Assembly: GCF_000383875.1 (NCBI RefSeq)
Contig: NZ_KB912913.1
Location: 1 to 64,000, forward strand
Length of the DNA: 64,000 bases
From: Caldibacillus debilis DSM 16016
GTDB taxonomy: Bacteria > Bacillota > Bacilli > Bacillales > Caldibacillaceae
Direction: 5' to 3'
Positions 1 through 8,275 of this stretch are shown here, one piece after another; within the stretch, counting starts at the first letter, position 1; every line of letters starts with the position of its first letter. The notes beneath the pieces were generated by a model. It was given only the letters and a program-made list of their open reading frames with translations. It was not told the origin of the DNA and did no database searches. A program made the position numbers and the translations under genes.

Positions 1-219
1 CTTCACACCAAGGGAATTGATTATTCAACAGAAAAAATCCAGGATGCCATCCGGAGTGCGACGATTACGAAAGTGCACTTGGATGGAAAAGAAATCTTTA
101 TAAAAAATAAATCTGACGACGTATTTTCCGATATTTTAAAGGCATTTGGGCTAGAAGATATCCCCGCATATGGGGTTAAAGATAAAAGGACGAAAACATA
201 TCTACATACCAAAAAATAA
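1..219 (+). CDS. Transposase, C-terminal 72 residues (partial at 5' end)
   Basis: Frame 1 is open from the first base to TAA at 217-219 and encodes a lysine-rich tail beginning LHTKGIDYSTEKIQDAIRSA and ending KTYLHTKK. The pattern of an 'LxxKGI.YS.E.I..A(I/L)R.A' helix followed by a short strand region and a 'DIL.AFGL..IP' segment resembles the end of DDE transposases of the IS1634 group, where it follows the last catalytic Glu. The catalytic core is outside the window. Codon use is AT-rich compared with ponA next door, consistent with transfer. The alternative is an unrelated AT-rich gene tail, but the adjacent terminal repeat supports a transposase. Confidence 0.55.
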   Translation, partial: LHTKGIDYSTEKIQDAIRSATITKVHLDGKEIFIKNKSDDVFSDILKAFGLEDIPAYGVKDKRTKTYLHTKK

Positions 220-220
220 A

Positions 221-268
221 GAACTCCCCAAAAAACGCGATCATGACGCTGTTTTCGGGGAGTTTTTG
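221..268 (+). terminator. Rho-independent terminator after transposase fragment
   Basis: ACTCCCC and GGGGAGT arms, extended inward by A-rich/T-rich pairing to CGCG/CGC, enclose a short loop, with a T run on the right. It begins directly after the transposase stop codon. Confidence 0.8.
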
Positions 269-346
269 TTTCTGGAACTGTAAAAGTCGGGAAATCGGCC
301 GGTTTCCGGTTTTTCGCCCATTTCTTTTTCCGCGGCGGCAAAAGAT

Positions 347-390
347 AAGGCTGTTTCCGGAGGGATTCCTCCGAAAACAGCCTTTTTCCT
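347..390 (-). terminator. Terminator downstream of ponA (bidirectional)
   Basis: A 17-bp stem with one mismatch (arms 347-363 and 368-384) and a 4-nt loop. T-rich tracts flank both sides. It lies about 85 bp past the ponA stop codon and can also stop rightward reading out of the insertion element. Confidence 0.85.
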
Positions 391-472
391 TTTCCGGCCG
401 GGACAAGTATTGTCCGGCGCCGTTTTCGCGGGAAGAAACCTAAACGTTTCTTCCCGCCTGTTTCATGAATCC

Positions 473-3148
473 TCAATCAGCGCCATTTTCCCTGGCGGGC
501 GTCGTGAAATTCCTGCTGTTTTGATTGTTCAGGCCGCCGTTCCTTCCTTCGCTGCTGTTTCCGCCGTTTCCGCCGTTTCCACCGCTTCCGCTGCTGCCGC
601 TGCCCCCGTTATTTCCGCCGTTTCCTCCCTGACCGTTGCCGTTTCCGCCATTATTCTGGCCTCCGCCGCCCTGGTCGTTTCCTTGGCCGTTGTCATCCCC
701 GCCATCATCCTGCGGCTGTTCCTCGGAGGCTTCATCGTCGTCATCCGACCCGTTCTGTCCGCCGTTCGGCTGGCCGTTCCCGTTTTCGGGCAGGCCGGGC
801 TGCTCCTCGTCGGAATAGGCCGTCAAATCGACGGTCACGCTGGCCGGGCGGCTCTTCATCCCTTCATATACCGCATAGACGGTAAAGGTATATTTGACCC
901 CGGGCGTCACGTTTTCGATGACGAGCCCTCTTTCGTCCGTCGTCTTCAGCAATTGCGGCGCGCCGCCGTTTTCGGACACGTACACCTCAAAGGCAAGCCC
1001 TTCCGCTTTTTTGGCCTTCCATTGCAAGGTGATGGAATTTTCCTTTTCATTGAAGCGCGCCTTCAGATTTTCGGGCGCGGGAATCTCGCTGATTTGATCG
1101 GAAACTTCCTTCGGCTCATAACCTTTGACGAAGTATTCATAGATGATTTGGCTGGACGGGGTAAAAGGACCGGCCAGCTGGGGCGGGTTCGTCCCCCTCA
1201 CGACGCCCAGCCGCACCACGCTTTTCGGCTGGGTGAAATCGGGCGTGTCGATGCCTTGATGGACATAGGCCATTAAGTTTTTGAAGATTTGTTTGGCCAG
1301 CGGTTGTTCCGCGGGGCTTAATCCGTCCTTTTTCTTTTCGTACCCGACCCAGACGGCGGCGGTGTAGTTGGTGGAATATCCGCCCATCCAGGAATCGGGC
1401 ACGAATCGGTCATCCAGCCCGTATTTTCTCAATTCCTCATCCGTATAGTTCGTCGTCCCGGTTTTTCCCGCCAGGGGGATCCCCGGAACATTTGCGCTGA
1501 CCCCGGTTCCGGCCCGCATGACCGTTTTCAGCATGTCGGTGATCATGAAGGCGGTATAGTCGCTCATGGCGACTTTGGAGACGATGTTCGGTTTGATCTC
1601 CGTCTCGCCGTCGCTCAGCACGATCTTCTTGACCGCATGGGGCTCGTTGTATACCCCGTTGTTTCCGAAGGCGCTGTAAGCCCCGGCCAGATGGATCGGC
1701 GCGATTCCCTTCTTCATTCCCCCGATGGCGTACGATTCATAGATCGTATCCTCCAAGGGGATGCCCAAATTGACGGCGAATGACCGGGCCTTTTCGAGGC
1801 CGACGGTCTGCAGGGCCTTTACCGCCGGAATGTTCAGCGATTTTTGCAGGGCGAACCGCATCGTGACATTTCCGTAATACCGGTTGCCGAAGTTGTTGAC
1901 CTTCGTTCCGTCCGAGTAGGTGTGGGGCTTATCCTCGAAGATCTGGGCGGTCGACCATTTTAAATATTCGATGGCCGGTCCGTAGTCCAAAATCGGCTTG
2001 ATCGTCGACCCGGGCTGGCGCCGGATGTCCGTCGCATAATTGAGCCCCCGGAGCACCTTTTGATGGCGGCCGCCGCCGATCGCCCGGATTTCTCCGGTTT
2101 TCGTGTCGAGCAGAACGACCCCGGACTGGATTTTGTCATTCGGGAAGGCGATAATTTTATCCGTATTCAGCAGTGTATGGACGTATTCCTGGGCCTTCGG
2201 ATCCATGGTCGTATAAATTTTTAACCCGTCGGTGTACACGTTGTAGCCCATTTTTTCCACTTCGTCGATGACCCGGTCGATGAACGATTGATACGGGGAA
2301 TCGTCCTTGAGGTTTTCTTGTTCTTTCACGATCAGATCTTTAACTTTTACCTTTTGCGCCTCTTTCATTTCCTTTTCCGAAATGAACCCGTGCTGGTGCA
2401 TCAGGCTGAGGACGGTGTTCTTCCGTTTGTCGGCCAGATCCGGGTTGACGAAGGGATTGTAGGCGTTCGGGCGCTGGGGCAGCCCGGCGATCAAGGCGGC
2501 TTCCGGCAGGGTCAGTTCGTCCAGGTCCTTTCCGAAATAGGTGTTGGCCGCTGTCTTGATGCCGTAAATATTTCCCCCCATCGGGATTTTGTTGACATAG
2601 ATCTCGAAGATTTCTTCTTTGGACAAGTTCTGTTCCAGCTGAAAGGCGAGCCAGGCCTCCTGGACCTTTCGTTTGATCGTTTTTTCATTGGATAAATACG
2701 ACATTTTGACCACTTGCTGGGTTAAGGTGCTTGCGCCCTGGGAGCCGAATCCGTCGGTGATGTTGCTGATGACCGCTCCCCCCAGGCGGATCAGGTCGAT
2801 CCCGTGGTGTTTGAAGAAGCGGACGTCTTCCGTGGCCAAAATGGCGTTTTTCACGAGATCCGGGATTTCTTCAAATGGCACGTAATCCCGTTTCTGGATG
2901 CCGACTTCCGTGATGAGGTCGTTATTCATGTCATAGATCTGCGAAGAAACCGGATCCTTCAATTTTTCCGGATCCAGCTTAGGCGCATCGCTGACCATGA
3001 TGGCAAAGGCGCTGACGCCGGCAACCAAACAGAAAAAGCAGGCAAGAAGGCAAGTCAAAAACACCTTTTTGGCGATATCCTTCTTTGCCGACCGTTTTTT
3101 TCGCTTGATCTTCTTTCTTTCCACTCTCGATTTATATTGTTCGCTCAT
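473..3148 (-). CDS. ponA: Penicillin-binding protein 1A (bifunctional transglycosylase/transpeptidase)
   Basis: Class A PBP that polymerises and cross-links peptidoglycan outside the membrane. The 891-residue product has a basic cytoplasmic N-terminus, one membrane segment near residues 29-50, and a GT51 domain with catalytic Glu at ATED (about 107) and QGASTLTQQ near 137. The transpeptidase domain has STIK (381-384), SLN (437-439) and KTGT (562-565). A fibronectin-III-like domain follows, then a low-complexity tail of about 110 residues rich in Gly, Asn, Asp and Ser. Start ATG has GGAAGG upstream. recU lies 48 bp upstream on the same strand, the recU-ponA operon of Bacillus. The long open frame on the opposite strand over the tail is a composition artefact. 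Confidence 0.97.
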   Translation of the reverse strand: MSEQYKSRVERKKIKRKKRSAKKDIAKKVFLTCLLACFFCLVAGVSAFAIMVSDAPKLDPEKLKDPVSSQIYDMNNDLITEVGIQKRDYVPFEEIPDLVKNAILATEDVRFFKHHGIDLIRLGGAVISNITDGFGSQGASTLTQQVVKMSYLSNEKTIKRKVQEAWLAFQLEQNLSKEEIFEIYVNKIPMGGNIYGIKTAANTYFGKDLDELTLPEAALIAGLPQRPNAYNPFVNPDLADKRKNTVLSLMHQHGFISEKEMKEAQKVKVKDLIVKEQENLKDDSPYQSFIDRVIDEVEKMGYNVYTDGLKIYTTMDPKAQEYVHTLLNTDKIIAFPNDKIQSGVVLLDTKTGEIRAIGGGRHQKVLRGLNYATDIRRQPGSTIKPILDYGPAIEYLKWSTAQIFEDKPHTYSDGTKVNNFGNRYYGNVTMRFALQKSLNIPAVKALQTVGLEKARSFAVNLGIPLEDTIYESYAIGGMKKGIAPIHLAGAYSAFGNNGVYNEPHAVKKIVLSDGETEIKPNIVSKVAMSDYTAFMITDMLKTVMRAGTGVSANVPGIPLAGKTGTTNYTDEELRKYGLDDRFVPDSWMGGYSTNYTAAVWVGYEKKKDGLSPAEQPLAKQIFKNLMAYVHQGIDTPDFTQPKSVVRLGVVRGTNPPQLAGPFTPSSQIIYEYFVKGYEPKEVSDQISEIPAPENLKARFNEKENSITLQWKAKKAEGLAFEVYVSENGGAPQLLKTTDERGLVIENVTPGVKYTFTVYAVYEGMKSRPASVTVDLTAYSDEEQPGLPENGNGQPNGGQNGSDDDDEASEEQPQDDGGDDNGQGNDQGGGGQNNGGNGNGQGGNGGNNGGSGSSGSGGNGGNGGNSSEGRNGGLNNQNSRNFTTPARENGAD

Positions 3149-3196
3149 GGGGAACCTTCCTTTCCTTCCGAATTGGAAGCAGTGCCGCGTCCGTGC

Positions 3197-3808
3197 TTAC
3201 GGACAAAGAATGTCGCGGTAAATGGAATCTATTATTCTAATATAATCAATTCTCGGCCGTATTCCAAGGGGAATCCGATGGCCGAATGCGGCGATCTCCT
3301 CTTTCTTGATGGATTTCCTTCCGCCCGCTTTCATCCGGTCCCAAAATTGCAGCAGGTATTTCCCTTCCAGCAAAAAAATTTCTTCCGATTTGGCGAAGCG
3401 GATGATCAGAAAGGAAATCCCGCCGCAATCGATGACATCGCGGATATGCCGGATCTGGTGCTCGTGGATGTTTTTCAGCGGGAAGCTGGTTTCGTTTCTC
3501 GTTTCCTTCGCTTCGAAATCGATGTATCTCCCTTTGTAGACCCCGTTGTAATCCGTCGTCGAGGGGGTTTTGAAATAGGCTTCCTTGATGACCGCCGCGC
3601 TTCGGTGCGGATAATCCACCTGAACGATTTGCACGGGAGTGGGCTTTTTATGGATAACGGCGATTCGATGGGCCAGATAATAGGCGTTCGTTTCGTTGAT
3701 ATCCTCTTCCAGGGTCATTCCCCGGTTGGCATATCCGTATTTTTTTTCATCGGTTCGGGATTCGTGCCGGGAATCGTACTTTTTCCCGTTCGGGTAATGG
3801 ATCGTCAT
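3197..3808 (-). CDS. recU: Holliday junction resolvase RecU
   Basis: RuvC-independent resolvase of Gram-positive bacteria that cleaves four-way junctions and acts with RecA and RuvAB in recombination and chromosome segregation. The 203-residue product starts [10 protein letters not shown] and shows the PD-(D/E)xK-type active site: Asp86 in TTDYNG, then Asp97, Glu99 and Lys101 in YIDFEAK. The frame is open further upstream, but the ATG at 3808 follows GGAGGGAAGAAC, gives the family length and matches the Bacillus N-terminus, so it was chosen. The gene is cotranscribed with ponA. Confidence 0.95.
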   Translation of the reverse strand: MTIHYPNGKKYDSRHESRTDEKKYGYANRGMTLEEDINETNAYYLAHRIAVIHKKPTPVQIVQVDYPHRSAAVIKEAYFKTPSTTDYNGVYKGRYIDFEAKETRNETSFPLKNIHEHQIRHIRDVIDCGGISFLIIRFAKSEEIFLLEGKYLLQFWDRMKAGGRKSIKKEEIAAFGHRIPLGIRPRIDYIRIIDSIYRDILCP

Positions 3809-4435
3809 GTTCTTCCCTCCGGTCCGTCCCGATTCCGCTGCACCCATTATTATTCGACGTAAACGGAACGGGTTCGGTTTCATTTTTTCACCGGCACCTC
3901 GGAAGGCCGATGGAAAACACGGGCAAGGATGAAGCGTTCCGGGTGCTACTCCCATTTTACCAAAAAACGTTCCTTTCTTCCTCTTTTGGTCCGTTCCCAT
4001 GGAACCGGACGGTGCCGCCGCTAAGTACATCCGTTCGATCCCGAAAAATTTTTCCCGGCCCGCTTATCAGCGGGGGACGCCATGGACGGGGAGGGATGGA
4101 AATCCGAAAAAAACAAGGGATGGCCCCTTGTCTTTTGGAAAACAGATCCGATTCAGGTCGACGGGATGTTCGGCCCTTCCGTTTTTTTCTCCTGTTGGGC
4201 GGCCTTTAAATCCTTCCCTTTTCCTTTGCCCGTTTTCCCTTTTTCCGCTTTCTTCTTTCCCATCCGCATTCACCCCCTTCCGTTAGTATCTTTCCCTTTC
4301 GGGAGTTCATGCAAAATTGGTCCGGAATTGTCTGATTCCTTCTTTCTTTGCCGATTTCCTTCTGTTTTTGTCAACGGGGAAGGAAGGGGAATCCCCATGC
4401 AGAATAAGCTAATACAGAAGAGGGAGGGATGGGTG
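3809..4435. other. Intergenic region, no confident gene
   Basis: About 630 bp between divergent recU and the small gene at 4436. Short open frames exist in several phases on both strands, but none has a good ribosome-binding site, recognisable domain or consistent codon use. Promoters for both directions must lie here; I could not place them convincingly. Confidence 0.5.
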
Positions 4436-4630
4436 ATGAAAAAGATGGACTTTTCCTCTGCCCTGGAGGAACTGGAGCTGCTCTTGGAAACTGCGGAGCG
4501 CCGATTGAGTGCAGCCGTGAAGACGGAAAAAAGGCGTTTGGAGAGGGAGATGGATGTGCAGCTGGTCCGGCTGGAAAAAAACGTGGCCCGGTTATCCTAC
4601 GGGAACGGAGCGGAGAAAAAGGCGATTTGA
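4436..4630 (+). CDS. Small coiled-coil protein, unknown function
   Basis: A 64-residue, highly charged and helical product starting MKKMDFSSALEELELLLETA and rich in Glu, Arg and Lys heptads, so probably a short coiled coil. Start ATG 4436 has GGGAGGG seven bases upstream. An in-frame ATG at 4397, also with a purine-rich upstream stretch, would add 13 residues. It precedes yppE on the same strand, in the place where Bacillus has small ypp genes, but I do not recognise the family. No signal peptide or membrane segment is visible. It is cytosolic if expressed. Confidence 0.6.
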   Translation: MKKMDFSSALEELELLLETAERRLSAAVKTEKRRLEREMDVQLVRLEKNVARLSYGNGAEKKAI

Positions 4631-4790
4631 GGGATGAAAAGTGATGCGGAACCATATGCGCTTGCGGCCATCGGGACGGGCACGCTTGATTGCCCGAAAT
4701 ACCGGATGGTTTTTCTTTTTCTTATCATTTGCCTTTTTCCGGGGAAGAAAGCTAAGATGGAGATGAATCAAGCAAAAAGAGGGAAGGGAA

Positions 4791-5186
4791 ATGGCGGACA
4801 TTCCAAAACTTGCCGAATTGACCAAGGAACTGCTCCATTATTTAAAAGAAACCGATGAAATCTTTCAGGAAGTCAAAAGAAAGGGAGAAAAAAGGGATTT
4901 TTACACGGAGGTCAAACCTTATTGCGACCGCCTCCACGGCGTCGTCAGCCGGTGGAAGGATCTCGCCGCCGAATGGCAGCGGGAGGCGAAACCGAAAAAC
5001 ATTTTTCCGGTCCAGATTGAAAATACCGCCGAAAATTTCAATACGATCGCCGTGCAGGCCTTCTATCCGGAAACGAGCTATAAGCGGTTCAAGCATCATG
5101 CTTCCTCCATCCATTACATCCTGGAAAAAATGCTGGCGGAACTGGAAGGGGATTCCGCCGATGAAAAATCACCTCCCTCCGCATGA
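4791..5186 (+). CDS. yppE: YppE family protein (DUF1798)
   Basis: A 131-residue, all-helical cytosolic protein starting MADIPKLAELTKELLHYL. It contains the family pattern of a helical bundle with a central 'NTAENFNTIAVQAFYPETS' type segment and a later 'FKHHASSIHYILE' helix. The biochemical function of the family is unknown. GAAGGGAA upstream supports the start. It lies between the small coiled-coil gene and yppG, in the same order relative to recU-ponA as in Bacillus subtilis, which supports orthology. Confidence 0.85.
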   Translation: MADIPKLAELTKELLHYLKETDEIFQEVKRKGEKRDFYTEVKPYCDRLHGVVSRWKDLAAEWQREAKPKNIFPVQIENTAENFNTIAVQAFYPETSYKRFKHHASSIHYILEKMLAELEGDSADEKSPPSA

Positions 5187-5238
5187 TCCCATACATTAAA
5201 AGCAAAGGGAATCCTGTGGAACGGAAGGAGAAAGGATC

Positions 5239-5676
5239 ATGTTTATGCCGCTCTATCGCCGCCAAGGCGGATTCATGTACAGAAACCTGCCGCAATGGCC
5301 CCCCTATCCACCCTTTCCCCTGCCCCCCCAGGGGATGCCGGCGATCCGGCCGTTTGCGCCTCCCCTTTCATCCGGCGGGATGGCGGCGGAAAATTTTTCC
5401 GGAGGAAACCCGGCCCAGCCCGCATACGGACAAGGGAATCCTTCCCTCCCCAATCCGGTTCAAGGGAATCCGTTTTCCCAACCGCCGGTTTTTCCGGGCG
5501 TCTTTCCCCCAGTTCCCGGCAGGCCTCCGGGATTTTCGCTCCTGCTGAATTCCTTTAAAAACAAGGATGGAACGATCGATTTTCAAAAAATGGTCAACAC
5601 CGCGGGTCAAATGGTGAACACCCTGAATCAGGTCACCGGTTTGATCAAAGGTTTTTCCCAAATATTTAAAGCGTAG
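5239..5676 (+). CDS. yppG: YppG-like spore coat protein
   Basis: A 145-residue product with a Pro/Gly-rich, low-complexity N-terminal two thirds (many PP, GNP and FP motifs) and a conserved C-terminal helix region around NKDGTIDFQKMVNTAGQMVN ending in GFSQIFKA. That tail defines the YppG family, associated with the spore coat in Bacillus. ATG 5239 follows AAGGAGAAAGGATC; an internal ATG (residue 13) is possible. The gene immediately follows yppE and precedes mrfA as in Bacillus subtilis. Confidence 0.8.
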   Translation: MFMPLYRRQGGFMYRNLPQWPPYPPFPLPPQGMPAIRPFAPPLSSGGMAAENFSGGNPAQPAYGQGNPSLPNPVQGNPFSQPPVFPGVFPPVPGRPPGFSLLLNSFKNKDGTIDFQKMVNTAGQMVNTLNQVTGLIKGFSQIFKA

Positions 5677-5836
5677 ACGTAAATGGGGAAAGGGCGTTTC
5701 CAAGGCGGGGGAATGGGGGGTAAAGCGGCGGATCATTCGGGGGAAGACCGGAGATGCGCCCCTTTGACGGATTCGGTCAAGGAAAGGGCGGCCAACGGAA
5801 ATGGGCCCCGGGGAAAGAGGCCCTCATTTTCCGATC

Positions 5837-5865
5837 TTTCAAAACGAACATCTATTCGATATAAT
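5837..5865 (+). promoter_or_regulatory. Promoter of mrfAB with a LexA-like (SOS) box in the spacer
   Basis: TTTCAA at 5837-5842 and TATAAT at 5860-5865 are separated by 17 bp. Inside the spacer lies CGAACATCTATTCG (5845-5858), which matches the Gram-positive LexA consensus CGAACRNRYGTTYG at 12 of 14 positions. A repressor bound there would block RNA polymerase. The leader to the mrfA start would be about 90 nt. Confidence 0.55.
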
Positions 5866-5959
5866 GAAGATACGGTTGGCCATGCCGGCTCGCAGCGGGG
5901 GATGGCGGCTTCGGGGCCGCATCCATCCCGTACGGAGAAAAATATGTTGAAGGCACCGG

Positions 5960-8275
5960 GTGAAAAAGATGGAGAGGAAAAAGGATATCGGCACGTTCAT
6001 CGAGTGGTTTCGCAATCATGAAGCGTTCAGGGAAAATATCGTCCATTGGGAAACGATTCCCGAACGGGAGGCCCAATACGCCCCCTTTCCCGAAGCGCTG
6101 CATCCGAAATTGAAGGAGATTTTGGAAAAACGGGGGATCAAACGGCTGTACACCCATCAGAAAACGGCCTTTGAATACGCCGCGGCGGGAACGGACGTGA
6201 CGATCGTCACGCCCACGGCATCGGGGAAGTCCCTCTGCTATCACTTGCCCGTGCTGCAAAAAATTTTGTCGGACCCGAACGCGAGGGCCCTGTACATCTT
6301 TCCGACCAAGGCCTTAAGCAACGACCAAAAAAGCGAATTGAACGAGTGGCTGGATGAAGGGGAATTGCCCGTCCACTGCCATACATACGACGGCGACACG
6401 AGCCCGACCGTCCGGCAAAAGATCAGGAAGGCGGGCCATATTGTCATCACCAACCCGGACATGCTCCATACCGGGATCCTGCCCCATCATACGAAATGGA
6501 TCTCCCTGTTCGAAAATTTGCAATATGTGGTCATTGATGAGCTCCATATTTACCGCGGGGTATTCGGCAGCCACACCGCCAACGTGATCCGGAGGCTCCG
6601 GCGTCTCTGTAGATTTTACGGTTCGGATCCGACCTTTATCTGCACCTCCGCCACCATCGCCAATCCGAAGGAACTGGCGGAAAAATTGACCGAAAAGCCG
6701 ATGAAGCTGATCGAGGAAAACGGCGCGCCGGCAAGCCGGAAACACTTTGTCTTTTACAATCCCCCGGTCGTCAACAAGATGATGAACATCCGGAAGAGCC
6801 TGATCGCGGAAAGCACCCGCATCGCCGGGGAACTGCTGAAAAACGGGATCCAGACGGTCATTTTCGCAAGAAGCCGGGTAATGGTGGAGCTCATTTTGAC
6901 CCGCTTGCGGAAGATGATGGGCGACGGGGCCATGGGTCAAAGGATCAGCGGCTACCGGGGAGGATACCTGCCTTCCGAACGGCGACGGATTGAAAAGGGA
7001 TTGCGGAGCGGCGACATCATCGGGGTGGTGAGCACGAACGCCCTCGAGCTCGGCGTCGATATCGGCCAATTGAAGGCGAGCGTGTTGACCGGATTTCCCG
7101 GCACGATTGCCAGCGCCTGGCAGCAGGCGGGACGGGCCGGACGGAGGGACGGGGAGGCCTTCATCCTCTTCGTTGCCGGTTCCTCTCCCTTGGACCAATA
7201 CATCGTCCGGCATCCCGAATACTTTTTCGGGAAATCTCCGGAAACCGCCCGGATCAATCCGGACAACCTGATTATTTTGGCCGATCATATCAAATGCGCC
7301 GCCTATGAGCTACCCTTCCGGAAAGGGGAGGCTTTCGGCGGGGCGGAAGTGGAAGATCTTCTCGATTATTTGGCGGAAAAGAAAGTCCTCTATCCGAACG
7401 GGGACAAGTTTTACTGGATGGGGGATTCCTTTCCGGCCCACAACATCAGCCTCCGTTCCGCTACCCAGGAAAACGTGGTCATCATCGAACGGATGGAAGG
7501 CAATCGGACGAGGGTGATCGGGGAGATGGACACCTTCAGCGCCTTGACTCTCCTCCATGAAGAGGCCATCTATTTTCATCAGGGCAACCAGTATCAGGTG
7601 GAGGAGCTGGACTGGCCGGAAAAAAAGGCTTATGTCCGGGAGGTGCAGGTCAATTACTACACGGACGCCCATCTGGCAGTTCAGTTGAAGGTGCTGGAAT
7701 CGGACCGGGAAAGGAAAATCCCGAACGCCTCCGTCTTCTTCGGCGACGTGAGCGTCCAGGCGATGGCCACGGTCTTCAAAAAGATCAAACTGGAAACGGG
7801 GGAAAATATCGGTTCGGGCCCGATCCATCTGCCCGAGCAGATCCTGCATACCCAATCGGCCTGGTTTTCCCTGGATGAACCGCTCACCAACCGGTTTGAG
7901 ATCGAGCATATGGAAGAGGCGCTGGAGGGGATCAGCCATGCCCTCCGCCACATCGTCTCCGTGTTCATCATGTGCGATCCGCAGGACGTCCACGTCGTCC
8001 CCCAGGTCAAATCGACCTTCAACGGCAAACCGACCGTATTTTTCTATGACCACTATCCGGGAGGCGTCGGTTTGAGCGAACAAATCTACGACCAACTGGA
8101 AGAAATCATCGAGGCGGCCAAATCCCTCGTGGAAGGCTGCCCCTGTGAAAACGGCTGTCCTTCCTGCATCGGCGCCGGGTTTCAAAGCCCGAAAGGGAAG
8201 AGGGATTGCCTGCGGCTCTTCTCCGGTTTGCTCGGCGCCGGAAGCGGAACGGGGAAAGAAGGGACGGAACGTTGA
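5960..8275 (+). CDS. mrfA: DEAD/DEAH-box helicase MrfA (YprA), mitomycin repair factor
   Basis: Superfamily 2 helicase that acts with the exonuclease MrfB in a nucleotide-excision pathway for mitomycin C damage in Bacillus. The 771-residue product has motif I TPTASGKS (residues 84-91), motif II DELH, motif III TSATIANP, and the C-terminal helicase motifs around NALELGVDIGQL and QQAGRAGRR. Near the end is a four-cysteine cluster CPCENGCPSC, the hallmark of this family. GTG 5960 is taken as start; ATG 5969 is an alternative and neither ribosome site is strong. It overlaps mrfB by four bases, implying translational coupling. Confidence 0.95.
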   Translation: MKKMERKKDIGTFIEWFRNHEAFRENIVHWETIPEREAQYAPFPEALHPKLKEILEKRGIKRLYTHQKTAFEYAAAGTDVTIVTPTASGKSLCYHLPVLQKILSDPNARALYIFPTKALSNDQKSELNEWLDEGELPVHCHTYDGDTSPTVRQKIRKAGHIVITNPDMLHTGILPHHTKWISLFENLQYVVIDELHIYRGVFGSHTANVIRRLRRLCRFYGSDPTFICTSATIANPKELAEKLTEKPMKLIEENGAPASRKHFVFYNPPVVNKMMNIRKSLIAESTRIAGELLKNGIQTVIFARSRVMVELILTRLRKMMGDGAMGQRISGYRGGYLPSERRRIEKGLRSGDIIGVVSTNALELGVDIGQLKASVLTGFPGTIASAWQQAGRAGRRDGEAFILFVAGSSPLDQYIVRHPEYFFGKSPETARINPDNLIILADHIKCAAYELPFRKGEAFGGAEVEDLLDYLAEKKVLYPNGDKFYWMGDSFPAHNISLRSATQENVVIIERMEGNRTRVIGEMDTFSALTLLHEEAIYFHQGNQYQVEELDWPEKKAYVREVQVNYYTDAHLAVQLKVLESDRERKIPNASVFFGDVSVQAMATVFKKIKLETGENIGSGPIHLPEQILHTQSAWFSLDEPLTNRFEIEHMEEALEGISHALRHIVSVFIMCDPQDVHVVPQVKSTFNGKPTVFFYDHYPGGVGLSEQIYDQLEEIIEAAKSLVEGCPCENGCPSCIGAGFQSPKGKRDCLRLFSGLLGAGSGTGKEGTER

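Larger units (their letters stand above)
1..288 (+). mobile_element. Right end of an IS1634-like insertion sequence (truncated by window edge)
   Basis: The stretch holds the 3' end of a transposase-like reading frame, a strong hairpin terminator, and then a terminal motif AACTGTAAAAGTC at 276-288. The same motif closes a 247-bp AT-rich element at 14273-14519, whose other end carries it inverted, so it behaves as a terminal inverted repeat. The element is more AT-rich than the neighbouring genes. In Bacillus the genes beyond ponA are ypoC, nth and dnaD; here the element occupies that border. The left end lies outside the window. The family call rests on similarity of the protein tail to IS1634-type transposases from memory and is an inference. 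Confidence 0.55.

Noticed and set aside
410-1276. 288-codon frame opposite the ponA tail
   Set aside because: Caused by the Gly/Asn-rich repeat codons of ponA read backwards; Ala/Val/Ser-rich with no start signal.
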